The notes beneath the pieces were generated by a model. The model did not search any database. It was not told the origin of the DNA and saw only the letters and a program-made list of their open reading frames with translations. Positions 34,905 through 47,881 of a DNA stretch of 64,000 bases are shown here, piece after piece. The stretch comes from Sporobolomyces roseus. Lineage: Eukaryota > Basidiomycota > Microbotryomycetes > Sporidiobolales > Sporidiobolaceae. Positions within the stretch are counted from its first letter, which is position 1. Every line of letters starts with the position of its first letter. The stretch is taken from NCBI GenBank assembly GCA_016617785.1, contig JADILM010000003.1:310001-374000 (forward strand), read 5' to 3'. The translations under genes were made by a program, and so were the position numbers.

Positions 34905-37900
34905 CTACCCAAGCGGTTTCCCTCTCGAAGTATCGTAAGAGCGAATGAGGTGTTCCTGACCTTCTTCCGTCCTGTGAAAGAACGCTTGATGAGTCTTCCT
35001 TCGAATCGGAGTGTACGGTTGCAGGGAGAACGTACTGAGAGAAAGCGAAACCTCGATTCCGACGCAGACGCTGCACGGCGCGAACCTTTTTGATAGCCTA
35101 TACCAAAGCATTGAGGAGACATGAGTACTCGACACTTACTAATAGAGAGAGAGCATCGGCCAGAGAAAGCGTACCTTTTGGAACTGCTCCATTCGTGGTC
35201 GATAATCGGGCAGATTGTACTTCTGAATCTCTTGAACGATATGATAGGGCTCGGGTCGGAACAATCGCTTGTACCTGGTAAAATGCGAGAGAGAGAGAGT
35301 CAGTCGGATCAGAAGAAAGTCTAAGATGAGAAAGAAGGACGAACGATTTCCAGGCAAAGTCTCGAGTGAGCAAAACAAAGGGCAAGCCAAAAATTGTGAG
35401 CCAGAAGACGAGCGACGACCATAATCGTCCGACGATATTCGTGTATTCGAGTGAGAAGCCGAGCATGGGAGCGATCCAGGCGTAGAGAGGTAGGAATCCC
35501 ATCGTGAAAACGAAAGATCCAGGAATTGCGAGAAGGGTATACTTGGTCCAGATGCTATAGAGCGTAACGAGAAGGATCAGCACAGTGACACGAGCTGAGG
35601 GTTGACGATTCGAAGCTTACTCGGAGATGAGCGCAGCTTTAGCAAGAACGGTGAGAAGTGCCGAAAGATATAGAGTCGTTCCCCAAACCCATTGACCTCC
35701 GATCCAACCTTGATGCAGCGCTAGTCCATCCCAGAAAATGAGAACAGTGACGAGGTAAATGACCTGTTGGGCTCGAGCAGTCAGCTTGGTAATGGAATCA
35801 AACAGGCCGAGAAAGGAATGTACGAAAGAGTGACAAAGCGCGTTGATGATCCATTGCCAGAAGATTCTGACGCTGAACTGTGTCGAGTGGATTCAGGGAG
35901 GGTCAGCTCGAAGTCAAGCAAGAGTGTTTCGAAAGAAAGGGAACTCACGAATTTGTTTTGTTGTCCTAGTTTGTACAGCTCGGGATAACGATCGAGCATT
36001 CGTGCGCCGACGAATTGATCGAATACACCCAGAACGATGGGAGGGAGGACGGTGAAGACGACGTTGTAGAAAGTAAGGGTCCAACCCTCTTCGAGAACTT
36101 GTCCTGAGAATGAATTTTGGAAAGCAAACTTGATGAACGGCGAGCTACGTCAGTGAACAAGTACAGGGATGGAAACTGGCGAGATGGGCTCACCCAGAAA
36201 CCGGTCATGTAAAGCGCAATATTTTTGTAGAATCTGCCAGAACGAACAAAGACAACTCAGCTATCTAGGTGCATCAAAAGAGAAAGGATGGGTCCTGACG
36301 ACATACGAGTAGAGGATAAGTTTGCTCAGTCGTTGATAACTCCATGTTCCGTGAACGAGCAACAGCTTCTTGAGGAATCGGAATTGACTGATTGCAACAT
36401 CTGCCGATCTTGCAGCTTGAAGACCTTCGACACCCGAGATACCGACTCCGACATGAGCAGCTTGAATCATGCTGACATCGTTCGCACCGTCTCCGATAGC
36501 TAGGAGGATCGCTTTCAGGTTCTTCTTGACGAGCTTGACGACGAGAGCTTTTTGAAGAGGAGAGACACGACCTGTACATGGACTCGACGTGAACACAGAA
36601 GGTCAGATGAAAACGAGAGACTCCGGGCGTACAGCAGACAACAGCTTTGCACATGACGGCGAGCTCGAGGAAAGTCTTCGAAAGATCCTTTTCGAGAGCG
36701 AATGAGAGACTCTTGCCATCTGCGGGGGTAAATCCGTCAGTGATCACGAATCAGGATTGTACGAAAGGAGGACAGGCTTACCGATGACGAGAGCAAGCTC
36801 TTCAAAGTCTCCAGCACTGCGTGAATTCTTGACCGCTTCCAACCTCTTCGTCAAGAAGTCCCGGGTATCGAGAGCGTTATCTTCGTTGACGATGACCTGT
36901 GAGAGTGAAAAGGTTCCGTAAGTATCGATATCGAGAAGAGTGAGCAGAATGTTTGACGTACCAAACTCATCGATTCAGAAATCAGACGACAAGACAAGCC
37001 AATATTGATCGCCGTCTCCTGTCGATCTCCAGTGAGAACCCAGATCTTGATACCAGCTTGCTGTAGTGTATAGATCGTATCAGGAACACCATCTTGTAGC
37101 TTGTCCTCGATAGCTGTCGCTCCGAGTAAGAAGAGATCTCGTTCGATGATTTCAGACGCCTTGTCGAGAGCTTCAATTCGACCGTTGATCGTCGCAGCAG
37201 CTCTGTCGTGGATAGCAGCCCATTTCTTGTACTCGTCTTCGGGAATCTCCCTCATAGCGATACATAGCGTTCGAAGTCCCTCAGTCGCGTATTCCTAGAG
37301 GTCGCAAAGATGAAGTGGTGGGCTCAGCTTATGCGATTGGAGAAACAGAGCAGAAATGATGCGTACCTCGAGATGGTTTGAAGTGATATCGTTGAAAAAT
37401 TGACCTTCGGCGGCGAGACGTTCGAAGATGACAGTATCGGCACCTTTGCAGTAGAGCTTGATCTTTCCTTCTGGAGTGCGAATGATCGACGACATTCGTT
37501 TCCTCGTCGAGTTGAATTCGAGAATGTTGAGAACTTGATATTCCCTCTCTCGACCGTTGATACTGACGAACACCGATTGAGGTTTTCGAGTCTGTCATAG
37601 ATTCGAGATTAGTACGATCAGAAGATGGAGGCGAGTGACCAAGGTGAGCTTACCTTGAAAGTGTAACCGAGAACGTCTGCACCGCTGACTAGTGCCGCTT
37701 CATCGGGACTGCTCGCTTGATAGACAATCTTCTCGTCCTTCATCTCGGGAATGACCGTGTGACAAGTCGCGAGTAGAGTCAAGAACTCGTCAATGATAGC
37801 TGAACCCTCTCCACCGCTTGCCAAAGTCTCCCTCAATTCTGCAAAGGAGAAGACTTCTCCCTTCTTCGCTTCTTCGACGACATCGGCGTAAGCGACTCCT

Positions 37901-40253
37901 CCGATCGAGACTTGTCGGAACTCCATCTGGTTGCAAGTCAAGGTGCCGGTCTTGTCGCTGAAGATGTACTCGATTTGTCCCAATTCTTCGACTAGTGACG
38001 AGGTTCGACAGAGCGCAGGAGTATCGGTAACGCTGTGATACATGTCTGAGAGCGTACGAGAGAGGTGGTAAACAACGAGAGCGCTTTGAGAAGATGGGAA
38101 GTTGAGACGAACCGAGGTCGGAATTGATGAAAGCAGCTTGTTGAAATTTGACAACCTCCATCGTTACGATCAAGCTATCAAGACGACACAGGTTAGCGAG
38201 TCGTTCCATCGACAGAGATCAAGAGAAAACAAAGCCGTACGAGATAGGGATCAAGTTGTTGAGGGTGAGAATGAAGGTTAGGACATCCTTGACGAAACTG
38301 CTCGCACTGACGGCGTTCGCATCGGCGTTGAAGTACAGATACCACATCTGGTCGGCGTAGACTCGATTTCTGACCGTCGCACCGATAGCGCAGCCAATCG
38401 AGAGAGCGAGAAGGATACCGAGGAGGAAGAGGATTTGAACATTGACCATTCGTTCCATCGCGGTTCTTTTGATCGGTGCCGCACTACGAGAAGCGAGTCA
38501 GTCAGCAAAAGTTCCGAGAATCCAGTAAAGAACAAACTCACGTAGCGTTTCGCATGAGTTTAGTTTCGTGACCCGTGAAAATGACAATTCCGTACAGCCA
38601 AGCAGTGTTCCTCAATTGCGCTCCCCTCAGTAAGATTTGATCTGGTCCCAGGGGCACATCTTTCGTAGATGCCATACCCGCTGATGACATCGACATGGTC
38701 GCTTCGAAAGTGTAAAGCGAGTTATTCGGTTGTTCAGATCGAAGTTGACCAGAAAGTTGCGAGATGGCGGCGGGAGATAGTAGGTTCGCAGTTGATTGAT
38801 GTGCCTGCTTGATCTTGAGATTCGTTTCTCTGGAGGAAGGCGAGATCGTCAGTGACAGAGACAAGGTGAGCGAAAATGAGGGCTCACCCATCGAGATTAC
38901 TCGTTTCGATATAACACAATCCCTCAGGCTCACTACTGCTGAGGATGACCAGATCGGCGGGAAAAGAATCATTCGATTCGAGACGAACGATATCTCCAAC
39001 TCTGATGCTTCTCCAGGGCTTGTCAATGAACGAAGATCCTTCCAGAACTTTCGCTTTTCTCGTATTCAAATCTGCGTCCGATTGATGTCGTTTCTATCGC
39101 GCAGATTCCGAGTCAAAATCATATCAACAACAGGAACAGGCGAGGGGAACTCACGATGTCTTCCTTCGCTTCTTTCAGAGCGGCAACTATCAGAACGATT
39201 CCGAGGGGAAGAATTGTCGTATATCGATTTGTCGGAGAGACGTTGGGGATTTGTTGAATACAAGCAGTGAAGAGGAAGAAGATGTTTGCGTATTTCGAGA
39301 ATTGCTCTGTGAGAAAGGGAAACTGAATAGTCAGAAGAAGGCGTAAGGTAAAGATAGAAGAGCTGTACTTACCGGCAAGGAATTTCGGCAGGAACGTGAC
39401 GAGGTTGTATTTGCTAGTCGAGATCGAGTTGTTCGAGTACTTGTTGACTGCGTTGAGACTCGGGTTGTTGAGATGAATCACTCGTTCTCCTTCATAAACC
39501 TTTGGACCTCCTTTCGCTATCCGTTTGATCTCGCTCCAAACTTTCTGCATCCCATCTCGTTTCCGTTGACTCTGTTTCGCTTGCATCGCCGCCAACCTAG
39601 CTTTCGCTTGAATCATCTCGTCGTCGTCTTCATCCAACATGTTTCGACTCGGTTCTCCCAATTTACCTTGACCGAATCCAGCCGGTTTCTGAGCGTTCGC
39701 AGTGAGAGACTCATCGTGTTTGTAGGAGGGTCCGCTGCGTCCATATTCTGGTCGAGAATCGTAAGGAAGGCTTTGCTGTGAAACTCCAAAAGTTGAACCT
39801 GCGAGATCTTCATCGTCGTCGCTGTTTGCTTCCTTTGGTTAGCTTACACGTCTGCGCTGAAACGAACGAGAGATTGCTTACTAGAAAGGATTGTAATCAT
39901 CGTAACCTTGTTTCCCTAGAGACTGACTGCTCACATCCACTGCAGTTCCGAAAGTATTCGCAGCTCTCCCTCCTCCATACGCTGCCGGATTCTGACTTTG
40001 TCCATAAGGGTCGTAAGTACCTCTTGTGTTTGAGAAAGGGTTGTCTGAAGGTCTCGAGGCGGTGTTGGCTTGTGAAGTGGGAAGATTGCGAGATTGAGGA
40101 GGAGGGGGATGATTAGGAGAGAAGACTGCTAGATCTTCATCATCCGAGCCAAACTATTCATACATCGGATAATACCTCGTGGCAGTCAGTTGCGAGTCCG
40201 AGAAGTCGGGAGTGAGTGAGGAAGGGAACGAGATGTGAACGTACAGGGTCCAT
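34905..40253 (-). CDS. DRS2: P4-ATPase phospholipid flippase, DRS2-type
   Basis: Transports aminophospholipids from the luminal to the cytosolic leaflet, typically at the trans-Golgi/endosome. The start at 40253 encodes MDP, then after an intron [19 protein letters not shown]; a ~190-residue Asp/Ser/Pro-rich N-terminus precedes the pump. Pump motifs: [38 protein letters not shown] (phosphorylated Asp), [20 protein letters not shown] region, and [20 protein letters not shown]. The C-terminus reads [52 protein letters not shown] (split here: RNRGFAFSQ is the end) and [20 protein letters not shown], strongly like DRS2 tails. About 12 introns. The two last exons (35040-35090 and 34905-34985) were recovered only by splicing across short open frames. 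DRS2 rather than NEO1/DNF is supported by [11 protein letters not shown] and the tail. Confidence 0.93.
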
Positions 40254-40490
40254 TCCAAACTACTTCTTGCCTATGAGAGACCAGCTAGGAGGTGAGTAGA
40301 CTGATTAGAGACCGGTCAGAAGAGCGTGCGGTGACGTGTTGATGGGAGAAACAGGAGAGCAACTTCAACGTGAGAGAGACACAAAGTTTCGCAACAACCG
40401 AAGAACGCGATTCCTCAATCTCGACTGGGCTCGAGCGATAGAGAGCTGTCCAAGTATAGATACATGCGCGTTTCCAGAGTGTCTATGTAG

Positions 40491-43400
40491 CTACAACAGG
40501 TTGATGGTAATTTTCCCTTTTACTCTATCCTCGCCAATCCTTACGACGATCTCCAGCTCATCCAGCGTGACCTCCCCTCCCCTCGGAGGTAGATATCTCA
40601 TAGAAGAGAGGATCACGTTCACTTCCCTCAAGTTGGTTCCCTCGAGACGGTACTCGACAACTTTTCCTCCTCCTCTTTCTCCCTCTCCCGTTGCTGAACC
40701 TGCAGCTAACTTTGAAGACGACGAACACATAACGATACGACCTCCATGGAGAGTCGAGAGCTTGATGTCCGCCGTGTGAGGACCAGGGGAAGCGACCTCG
40801 CGAACGAAGATGATGTCGAGTCCGTCGAATTGCCCATCGATCGATCCGAGAAGTTCGAGGTTCTTGACTTCGTCCTCGGCGAGCGATAGTCGACTCCGGT
40901 ATCGATACGCTCGAGGATACCTTAATTCGAGTCCCGCACCGAGAGTAGGTTGTCCTAATTGGTCTGGGTCTCCTGCTGATACTGGACCGATTCGTCGAGG
41001 GATCTTGAGTGAGAACCTTTCGAACGTTTCAGCGACGATACTGCCAGGTTGAATCTTGAGATGACCGGTCATCTTGCCGAAGAGGTGAATCGACCAGGAT
41101 TCGTTCAACTTGGCGAGTTCCTCGTAAGCTTGTCCAGGAGGAAGAGCTCGAACGAGTTCGTGGGCGTTCATCCAGTTTCGAGGGTACAAGACTTGCGATG
41201 GTACAATCTTGAACCCATTGAGCTCGAGTTGACGTCGACGTGATTTAACTCCGGTAGTGATAGCTCGAGGTCCGACACAGTTGAAACAATCTGGTGAATA
41301 TTTCGCTGAGAAAGCTTGTTCCATGACGTCTCGGAACAAGGTCCAGCCTCGTCGAAAGCGCATGACACCGGGTGCGAGGTACATGCCGTCTTCGTCGAGA
41401 GTCCAGTCGTAGTCACTAGCGAGAGTCGAGTAATCGGCTCCGATGAATTCGAGGTTCGAATCAGGAGGTGAGCGGATCCAAGGCGCATCCATATCGAGAT
41501 CTGTAGAGTTTCGAGCGTGAGCATAGCCGCAGAGAGTATCGGATGACAGGTAAAGACCTACAAGTTCCTCCGTATTTGAACAGGAAAAGATAACGAAGGT
41601 AATCCGTGAGATGAGAATAGCTAAATCACCGCGAGTGAATCAGCTAGAGTTCGATCTGGGAAGGGGAAGTGATACGTACAAGCTAGGTCCAGTTGCCCAT
41701 TTGTCCCAATTAGACAGCCATCGCTCGCTTTCCTTTCCGAGATACCATTCTCTCGACAACAATTCCTCCTTTCCAACCCTCACGACATGAATGCTGTACC
41801 CCATCTCTCGATAGCTTTCGAAGAAGTCATTCTCGAGACTTGTGCTCATCATGATCAACACTGCCCTCGGTTCGTGAGCCCAAATTGTTTCGAGTGCCTC
41901 AAAGTGTCGTTCGCCAAAAGTCGAGGAGGGAGTCGTCCAGCATAGCATGTGAAGAAGGTGCCAATCATCGGTGGTGGAGAAGGGTGAGCTGTGTCGAGAG
42001 AGGACGCCTGGGATGATCCAAGGGTCGTCGGAAGAACCGAGGGTGAGAGATGAAGGAGGAAGTTTGACGGGACTCGAGTCGAGGGAAGACGGAGCGACTG
42101 AGGGTGGAGTTGCGAGTGTAGCTCCCTTGATCTCGTCGCAAGCGAATCCCCAATCTCTCCAATGGTTGTCCCTCTTCCGACACGAAGGATAACAAACTCC
42201 ACACCACCTCTGTAAGAACCCTTCGCAAGGTCTTCGACCATGAATGATGTTTGAATACATCTCGCGAGCTCCGTACTCTGTAGGTTCCTTGTATTGACCT
42301 CCGAAATGTTTCGCGATCATGTCGTTTTCGCAAACTTGTCCCTGTTGAATACGATGATCGTGGATTGGTCGAATGCCGAAGGGGAAGAGCCAGATACCGA
42401 GAGATTGGTCTTCGTTGACCGTGAAGCGGCGTGGTGCTAAAGGTGGTGTGATGAGGGAGACGAGATCGTGGGAGAGGATGTGAAGTGCGCCTGCCGTGTA
42501 GGGAGGAAAGGTCGACAACTCGTAGTCGAAGTCTGCGTTCTTGTTCGAAGCGTCCTTGATAGCCGGTATGTCCCTAACGAATCGCAAGTGTCAGCGATTC
42601 GATCCAAAGTAGGATATTTGAGAGTTAGTTCGTACCAATAAGCGAAACCTTTCCAATACTCCCTCCTCTTCCCCAACTGCTTCAGCTCCTTCGCCAAGAT
42701 ATCCATTCGTAACAGAATATCATCATCAGTCTTGAGCACGTAGTCGACGTCGATATCTCTGGCCCATTTCAATCCTTCGTAAACTTTGTAACTGAGATGT
42801 TCGTAAGAGTCTTGAGCGGGGACGAGGAGCATGTCATTGTGGGTCGAAGCTTCGAGCTCGACTCCGGGACCATGCTTTGCGGCAGTCCGTGGTGATGGAG
42901 GAGTGCCGAGAAGGAAACGGTAGGTGATCGAGAGCGACGAGGTCGAACGAGGACAGAGACGGACAGAGGTGTCGCGGAATGTTTGTCGGTTCGTTCGAGA
43001 TCGATCAGTCCATGATGAAGTGACGAGGATGAGGATACGAAGATCTGCGGAGATATCGAGTTGAGAAAGGGTCGAAACAGGATTGACGAGAGTTGGGATG
43101 GTCGAGTTGAGTGCTGGTCGACCTAGTTCGATTCCTCCTCCTCCCTTGTACCTCGCAACGAACTGCTGCCAGAGGAGAGCGTTCGTTGTTGCCCAGCCTA
43201 GTAAAGCGAAAGGCAGAACGGTTCCCCATAAGACTCGTTTCCAACTCAACACTCGTTCTCCTTTCCTATACTTGTCCGTTCGCACCCCAGGTCCGAGTAC
43301 GGCTGTGATCGCAGATGCGACAAACCTCCAACTCGGCTGACCTCTTCGATTTTGACGTTCGACAATGTTGCTCGTAACCCAAGATTGAATGACATTCTGC

Positions 43401-44584
43401 GAGACATGTCACCCCGTAAGGGCACGGCACCCGAAGAGAGCATTAAGGATGACTCACAGAGATAGCCGCTGTCGTTGCGCAAACGAACCAGGCGGCGACA
43501 GGTTGATCAAAGGAGAGTACTCGATGAGTCGTCAAAGTCAACGGCCAGCAAATCGCTTGGAGACTGAGGACTCGAACGATCGTCGGGCCTAGCGAGTAGT
43601 ATACGAGCCATCTCTTGAGGAGTCCTCGAGCGAGAGAATGGGTGAAATAGGCACATGCGAGTGCCCACATTCCTGAAACGAACCAATCTAGTCGAGTGCT
43701 CCTCGAATAGGTGACTCCGACTGAATGACCAGAGTCTTGCCATGTTGTTGAGGAGTCTAGGAGGTGAGGAGCCGTATAGAATCGATGGGCGGAGTAGAGA
43801 AAACCGATCAGAGAGGGAATGACGGAAAGAAAGTTGAGTAGGAGGAAGAGAGGCGTCCAGATCCTTGACCGATTTGGTGGAGACGGACTCGGCAATGGTA
43901 TAGAGGGCTGTGAGGTATCGGGGCATGTCAGTATCTCCACCGTCAGCACGAGAAGTTTCAGTTTGAACTCACCGGCAGAGGAGAAATTTCTTCAGAGAAA
44001 GATGCTCTCGCCGATCTCGGTCTCGGGGGTCTCACGTCGCCATTCGGGACTCGCCGTTGGTGTATCGTAGAACCTTCTGATGCCTGTCTCCTCCTCGCTA
44101 AACGAGCAGTCGTTCGCATTTCCAACGCCTCATCTTCCGAGTCGTAAGGTAGAGTCGCACCATGTGGAGCCGACGACTCCTCGAACGAAGGTGGTTGAGC
44201 TCTCGTCGTGCCGAATGTGAGGCCCAGAGATGTCGAGGAAGAGGTTCTGCTTCGTTGAGGTCGAGGTGGACGTCGAGAAGTCGAGTCGTTCTGGGAAGCG
44301 GCTCTATGGAGGTCGGTCAAAGTCGTGGGAGAGTAAGATTGTGGTTCTGGATGAATGAGGATCTGATCGGAAGAAGGTGATCGAGTCGTGAAGGAGAGTT
44401 GGGAGAGGTGAGGAACTGAACGAGATCTGAATGGAGGAGAGAGGGGAGCTGTGTAAGGCGGTGGAGGACCTTGAGATGCCGGTGAAGGGACTGGAGGTGG
44501 TAACGATGTCAGGGGAGGAAGGGGTGAGGTGCGAGAGAGAGGCGAATTGGCATTTGCGACGGAGGAACGGCGAGAATGCGCCAC
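40491..44584 (-). CDS. Multi-TM protein fused to GT31 and GT32-like glycosyltransferase domains
   Basis: One gene of about 1,260 residues. Start at 44584 (MAHSRRSSVANANSPLS), ~200 disordered residues, then about five membrane segments (PLFLLLNFLSVIPSLIGFLY, WFVSGMWALACAYFTHS, VRVLSLQAICWPLTLTTH, AAWFVCATTAAIS, PFALLGWATTNALLW). A GT31 (beta-1,3-galactosyl/GlcNAc-transferase-like) domain follows: IDVDYVLKTDDDILLRMDIL (DxD), KGFAYWDIPAIKD, FPPYTAGALHILSHDLVSLI and FTVNEDQSLGIWLF. A GT32/alpha-1,4-glycosyltransferase-like domain comes next: WHLLHMLCWTTPSSTFGERH, FEALETIWAHEPRAVLIMMS, then HLTDYLRYLFLFKYGGT joined by an intron to YLDMDAPW (DxD), and SIHLFGKMTGHL. The last ~250 residues are beta-rich and unknown. 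The domains are joined by consensus introns (for example FAYW|DIP; 42588-42638 region), not by a stop. Golgi membrane location is inferred. Confidence 0.85.
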
Positions 44585-45137
44585 GATGACAGTTTTGCGG
44601 CTTCAGGTCGACACCTCGAGTAGTATGTATAATCTTCAGATAGTTAAACAGGCAAACAGAGTCAGTCTCACCACATAATAAGGCTTCATCTCTTGAAAGT
44701 TTCTTCTCGACCGATACGCTTCGCCTTGTTTTCTGAGCCCCTCTTGTTCCGTCTGAAGCTACAAGAAAGGTTCTACTCACATTATGCGAGCTGAACCAAC
44801 GGCTACGGGTGCTATAAGCTGTATGTAGAAGTTGAGGGATATCAACTGAGTGTAAAAGTCGATGCCGTACGTCTTGAGAGTAGGGAACAGCGTTAGATCT
44901 GTATTCTTAACCTTGTTCGTGATAGCGTGCGGTGTCCTGACAACGATCAAGGTGAAGTGAAAAGTCAAAAAAATGACCGCTCCTTGTTTTTCGCAAACGT
45001 CTCTCCAAAGAATTGGTCAATTCTTCGCTTCTCTACCTCAAATGAATCTCACCCGTCTCTCAAACTTGCGTCAGGAATCGAGACAGCCCGGCTTCCGAAT
45101 CGAGTTCTTCGTTTCGATAAGCGCGATTTTCCAAAGA
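44585..45137. other. Intergenic region between two minus-strand genes
   Basis: 553 bases containing the promoter of the fused glycosyltransferase gene and the 3' end of the pseudouridine synthase gene. A plus frame beginning at 44927 mainly mirrors the synthase. No extra gene supported. Confidence 0.45.
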
Positions 45138-47747
45138 CTAGGTCAAAATGGACGAGAGAGGAACCTCATAAGAAGCTTCAGCCCAGTAAGGTAATTCACT
45201 CTTCCAATCCCACTCTTCCGTCGTATCTGTATTCTCTCGAGGAAGAGACTGGGTCAGCGATGAGTCCCAACACGAGTCAGAGAGAAACGAGTGGTTTAGA
45301 AGAAGAAAACGTACATCTCATAGCGTGTAACCAAATGAAGAGTTGTTCAGGCTTCGGATCCGGTAATAACGGAGTGAAACATTTCTTGCAGAACCCTTCT
45401 TCTTCTTCCTCTTCTTCTTCCTCCCCTTCCTGTGCCCTCTGCATGACCTCCCCATTCTCCTCGAACCTCTTCCTAGCCATCTCCAACCCTTCGACATCCC
45501 GATCCCTCGCATACCCATCCACTTCGTCCCTCTTCCCTCTCAGTGCTTTGATAGCCCTCTCGGCCCCCTCCGTCAAAGTCAAATCATGTTTCTTCCTATC
45601 GATTCCTTCTTCCCCTTCCCTTTCCCTTTCCCTTTCCCCTTCCCCTCGTTCTTTCGATTTCTCACTCTCCATGAACGCTTCACCTCGAGATCTTCGTGCT
45701 TCTTCGGCGAGAGCGATACTCTCGGGTGAAGAATAAACTCCTCCTTTCCCTCGAGATTCTCCCCATGCCATTGAATTTTGATACAATGGATCATTCGCGA
45801 TTGGGTGTCCTAAGTATTGGAGATGCACCTGAATCGGAGAGTATATATGAAAACAGGAGGTCAGTCAAAACCCAAGTTTGAAATTCTGTTCCCGTTTTAT
45901 TGAGAGAGAGAGAGAGAGGCGTACTCGAATTTGATGTGTTCGACCAGTTATCGGTCGACCTGTTTGTAAATCATCGGACCTCACTGTCAGCTTCGCAATC
46001 GAATCGACAGTGATCTCTCGAGAAGGGATGTGTGTTGAGACTTACATAGTACGACACTAGTATTACTAACTGGATCATAACTCATCCTCTCGAAAATAGT
46101 TTTCGAATCCTAACCAAAACCCTCCCAATTCAAAATCAGCTTCAAAACGAGTCAAGGCGGGTTAAAAATGATTACTCAAAAAAAAAAAACTCACTCTCCC
46201 TTCTGGATGCACGACGTTGACACCAACTTGACGATCCAAAGTCAACAAAGGTTCCTCACAAACCACTTTTTCACTATATGATGCTCCCCGTTTCCTCTCC
46301 CCTCGTCAGTTTCCTTTTTCTCTCTGGAGCGAGTAGAAGAGTTGTTTTCGCTCACCTAGGGAATTCACCTATACATCTAGCTACGTATTCTTTCTTTACC
46401 GAACTCGCTCTTTGTCCTCCAAACCAAGCACCAAGTTCTTTCGATGCTTCGACCGTCAAAGAACAAATCATGACTCCCGAAGTTAACCTATCTAATCGAT
46501 TAGATGCTGTGTACATGTAAATTCTCATTAACCTTGAATTCAAGGGAGAGGGAAGAGGAGGAGGAGAGGGGAAACTTACTGTGAACTAGTGGTAGATCAT
46601 AATCATGTTTGAGGATCTCTAACAAAGTGTTGAAATGATATCTACCAGTCGGATGAATCTGAACGAAAACAACATTTCACCACCTCAATTAGTATCGATG
46701 AACCAGATTTTGAGGAGGAGGAGGAGAGAAGAACTCAAACGGGCATTGAACCAGGTTTTTCAACCACCAAAGTTTTCCCATCGTTCCCTGGTAACCTCCC
46801 ATCGTAAATAATCTTGATCGGACCAGCTACGACTGGTGGTTCGTGTCTAAAAGAAACAACTCTCAAACTCCTGAATCAGCTGAGGAGAACGAGAGAATGG
46901 GAAAGAGAGGAGAAAGACGGAACCTGTGAGAAACGTTTGATATTAGATCACCATTTTGAATGATTTGAGAGGGAGTCGCGGGACGGTTGTTGACTACTAT
47001 GATACCTGATAGTTAGAGAGTGTGAGATCCATTATCAGCTGGTGACCTTGAGAGAGAGAAGTGAGAGAGAGAAGTGACTAAACCAGTTTCAATCGCCCAT
47101 TCCTAACAGAACCCGCAAAGAAGGTTTCTTCGGAGTATCAGTATCTCTTCCTGATTGCTTCCGGTGTAATGACGTGATAAGAAAACCTACATAGTATTCT
47201 TGCGTTCGATCCCTGAACCAAGAACCTGGATGGTTTAGTTAGCGAAAAAAAGCGCAAACAAGAAAGGGAGTAGTAGTAGGAAATGGGGGAGGCAGGGTCA
47301 GCCTTGCGGCGTGGTATAGGAAAGATTGAGCGAACCTGAATTCACTATAGCTATACGAATCATAGGGGAGTATGATAGTTAGATGAGAGGAAATGAAGGA
47401 TTGCGAAGAAGGGGGGAGAAGGGAAGCTTACATATCGATTAAAGTTCTACCTTGCCATCTCTCTTTCGCCCAACTATGAAACGTGAACCTATGGACTCAC
47501 TCTCTCGTCAGTCAGAGGAAGCGAGAGAGAGAGAGAGACGAGTGAAAGGGTTGACTGACATGTAAGGTTTAACTTTTCTCAGTCCTCCCTCATCATAATA
47601 AACAGGCAATGGAGGAGGTAATGCAAAGTCACCTGTAGGAGCAGGGATTGATTTCCTTGAAGTACCTTTCTTTGGTAGAGGTGATTGCTTTGATTTGGAA
47701 GTAGAAGAGATATTGTTCGAATCACTCCCTTTCGGTGGTGCAGTCAT
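45138..47747 (-). CDS. RluA/Rib2-family RNA pseudouridine synthase
   Basis: Pseudouridine synthase of the RluA superfamily, closest in layout to fungal Rib2/Pus8-Pus9. Start at 47747 ([20 protein letters not shown]). N-terminal [20 protein letters not shown] and [20 protein letters not shown] match the Pus8/9 S4-like region; [20 protein letters not shown] carries the catalytic Asp, then [12 protein letters not shown] and [20 protein letters not shown]. An insertion rich in Arg/Glu/Gly ([16 protein letters not shown]), encoded by CCCTTT-type repeats, precedes [20 protein letters not shown] and WLHAMRY. The last exon, found after an intron, ends [20 protein letters not shown] then LT, TAG at 45138. 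At least eight short introns. The target uridine (tRNA position 32 in the yeast family) is inferred from homology. No deaminase domain of Rib2 is visible. Confidence 0.82.
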
Positions 47748-47881
47748 TCTTGAATAGTGGTTTGCTTCAGCTCGTTCAAGTGATCGGTGTGAATACCAAG
47801 GTGTGGTGGAGTGTCAGGAGGAAGACTGGGACTTGTTTTATTCTCATCTCTCAACTTTTGGTTCTCATCTCTCTCCCTCTC
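47748..47881. promoter_or_regulatory. Bidirectional promoter of pseudouridine synthase and BUD32
   Basis: 134 bases separate the divergent start codons at 47747 and 47882. Co-expression of two tRNA-modification-linked genes is possible; inferred from position only. Confidence 0.5.

Noticed and set aside
44927..45736. Plus-strand frame of ~269 residues rich in Ser
   Set aside because: It mirrors the last exons of the pseudouridine synthase gene, where the minus strand has clear domain motifs.
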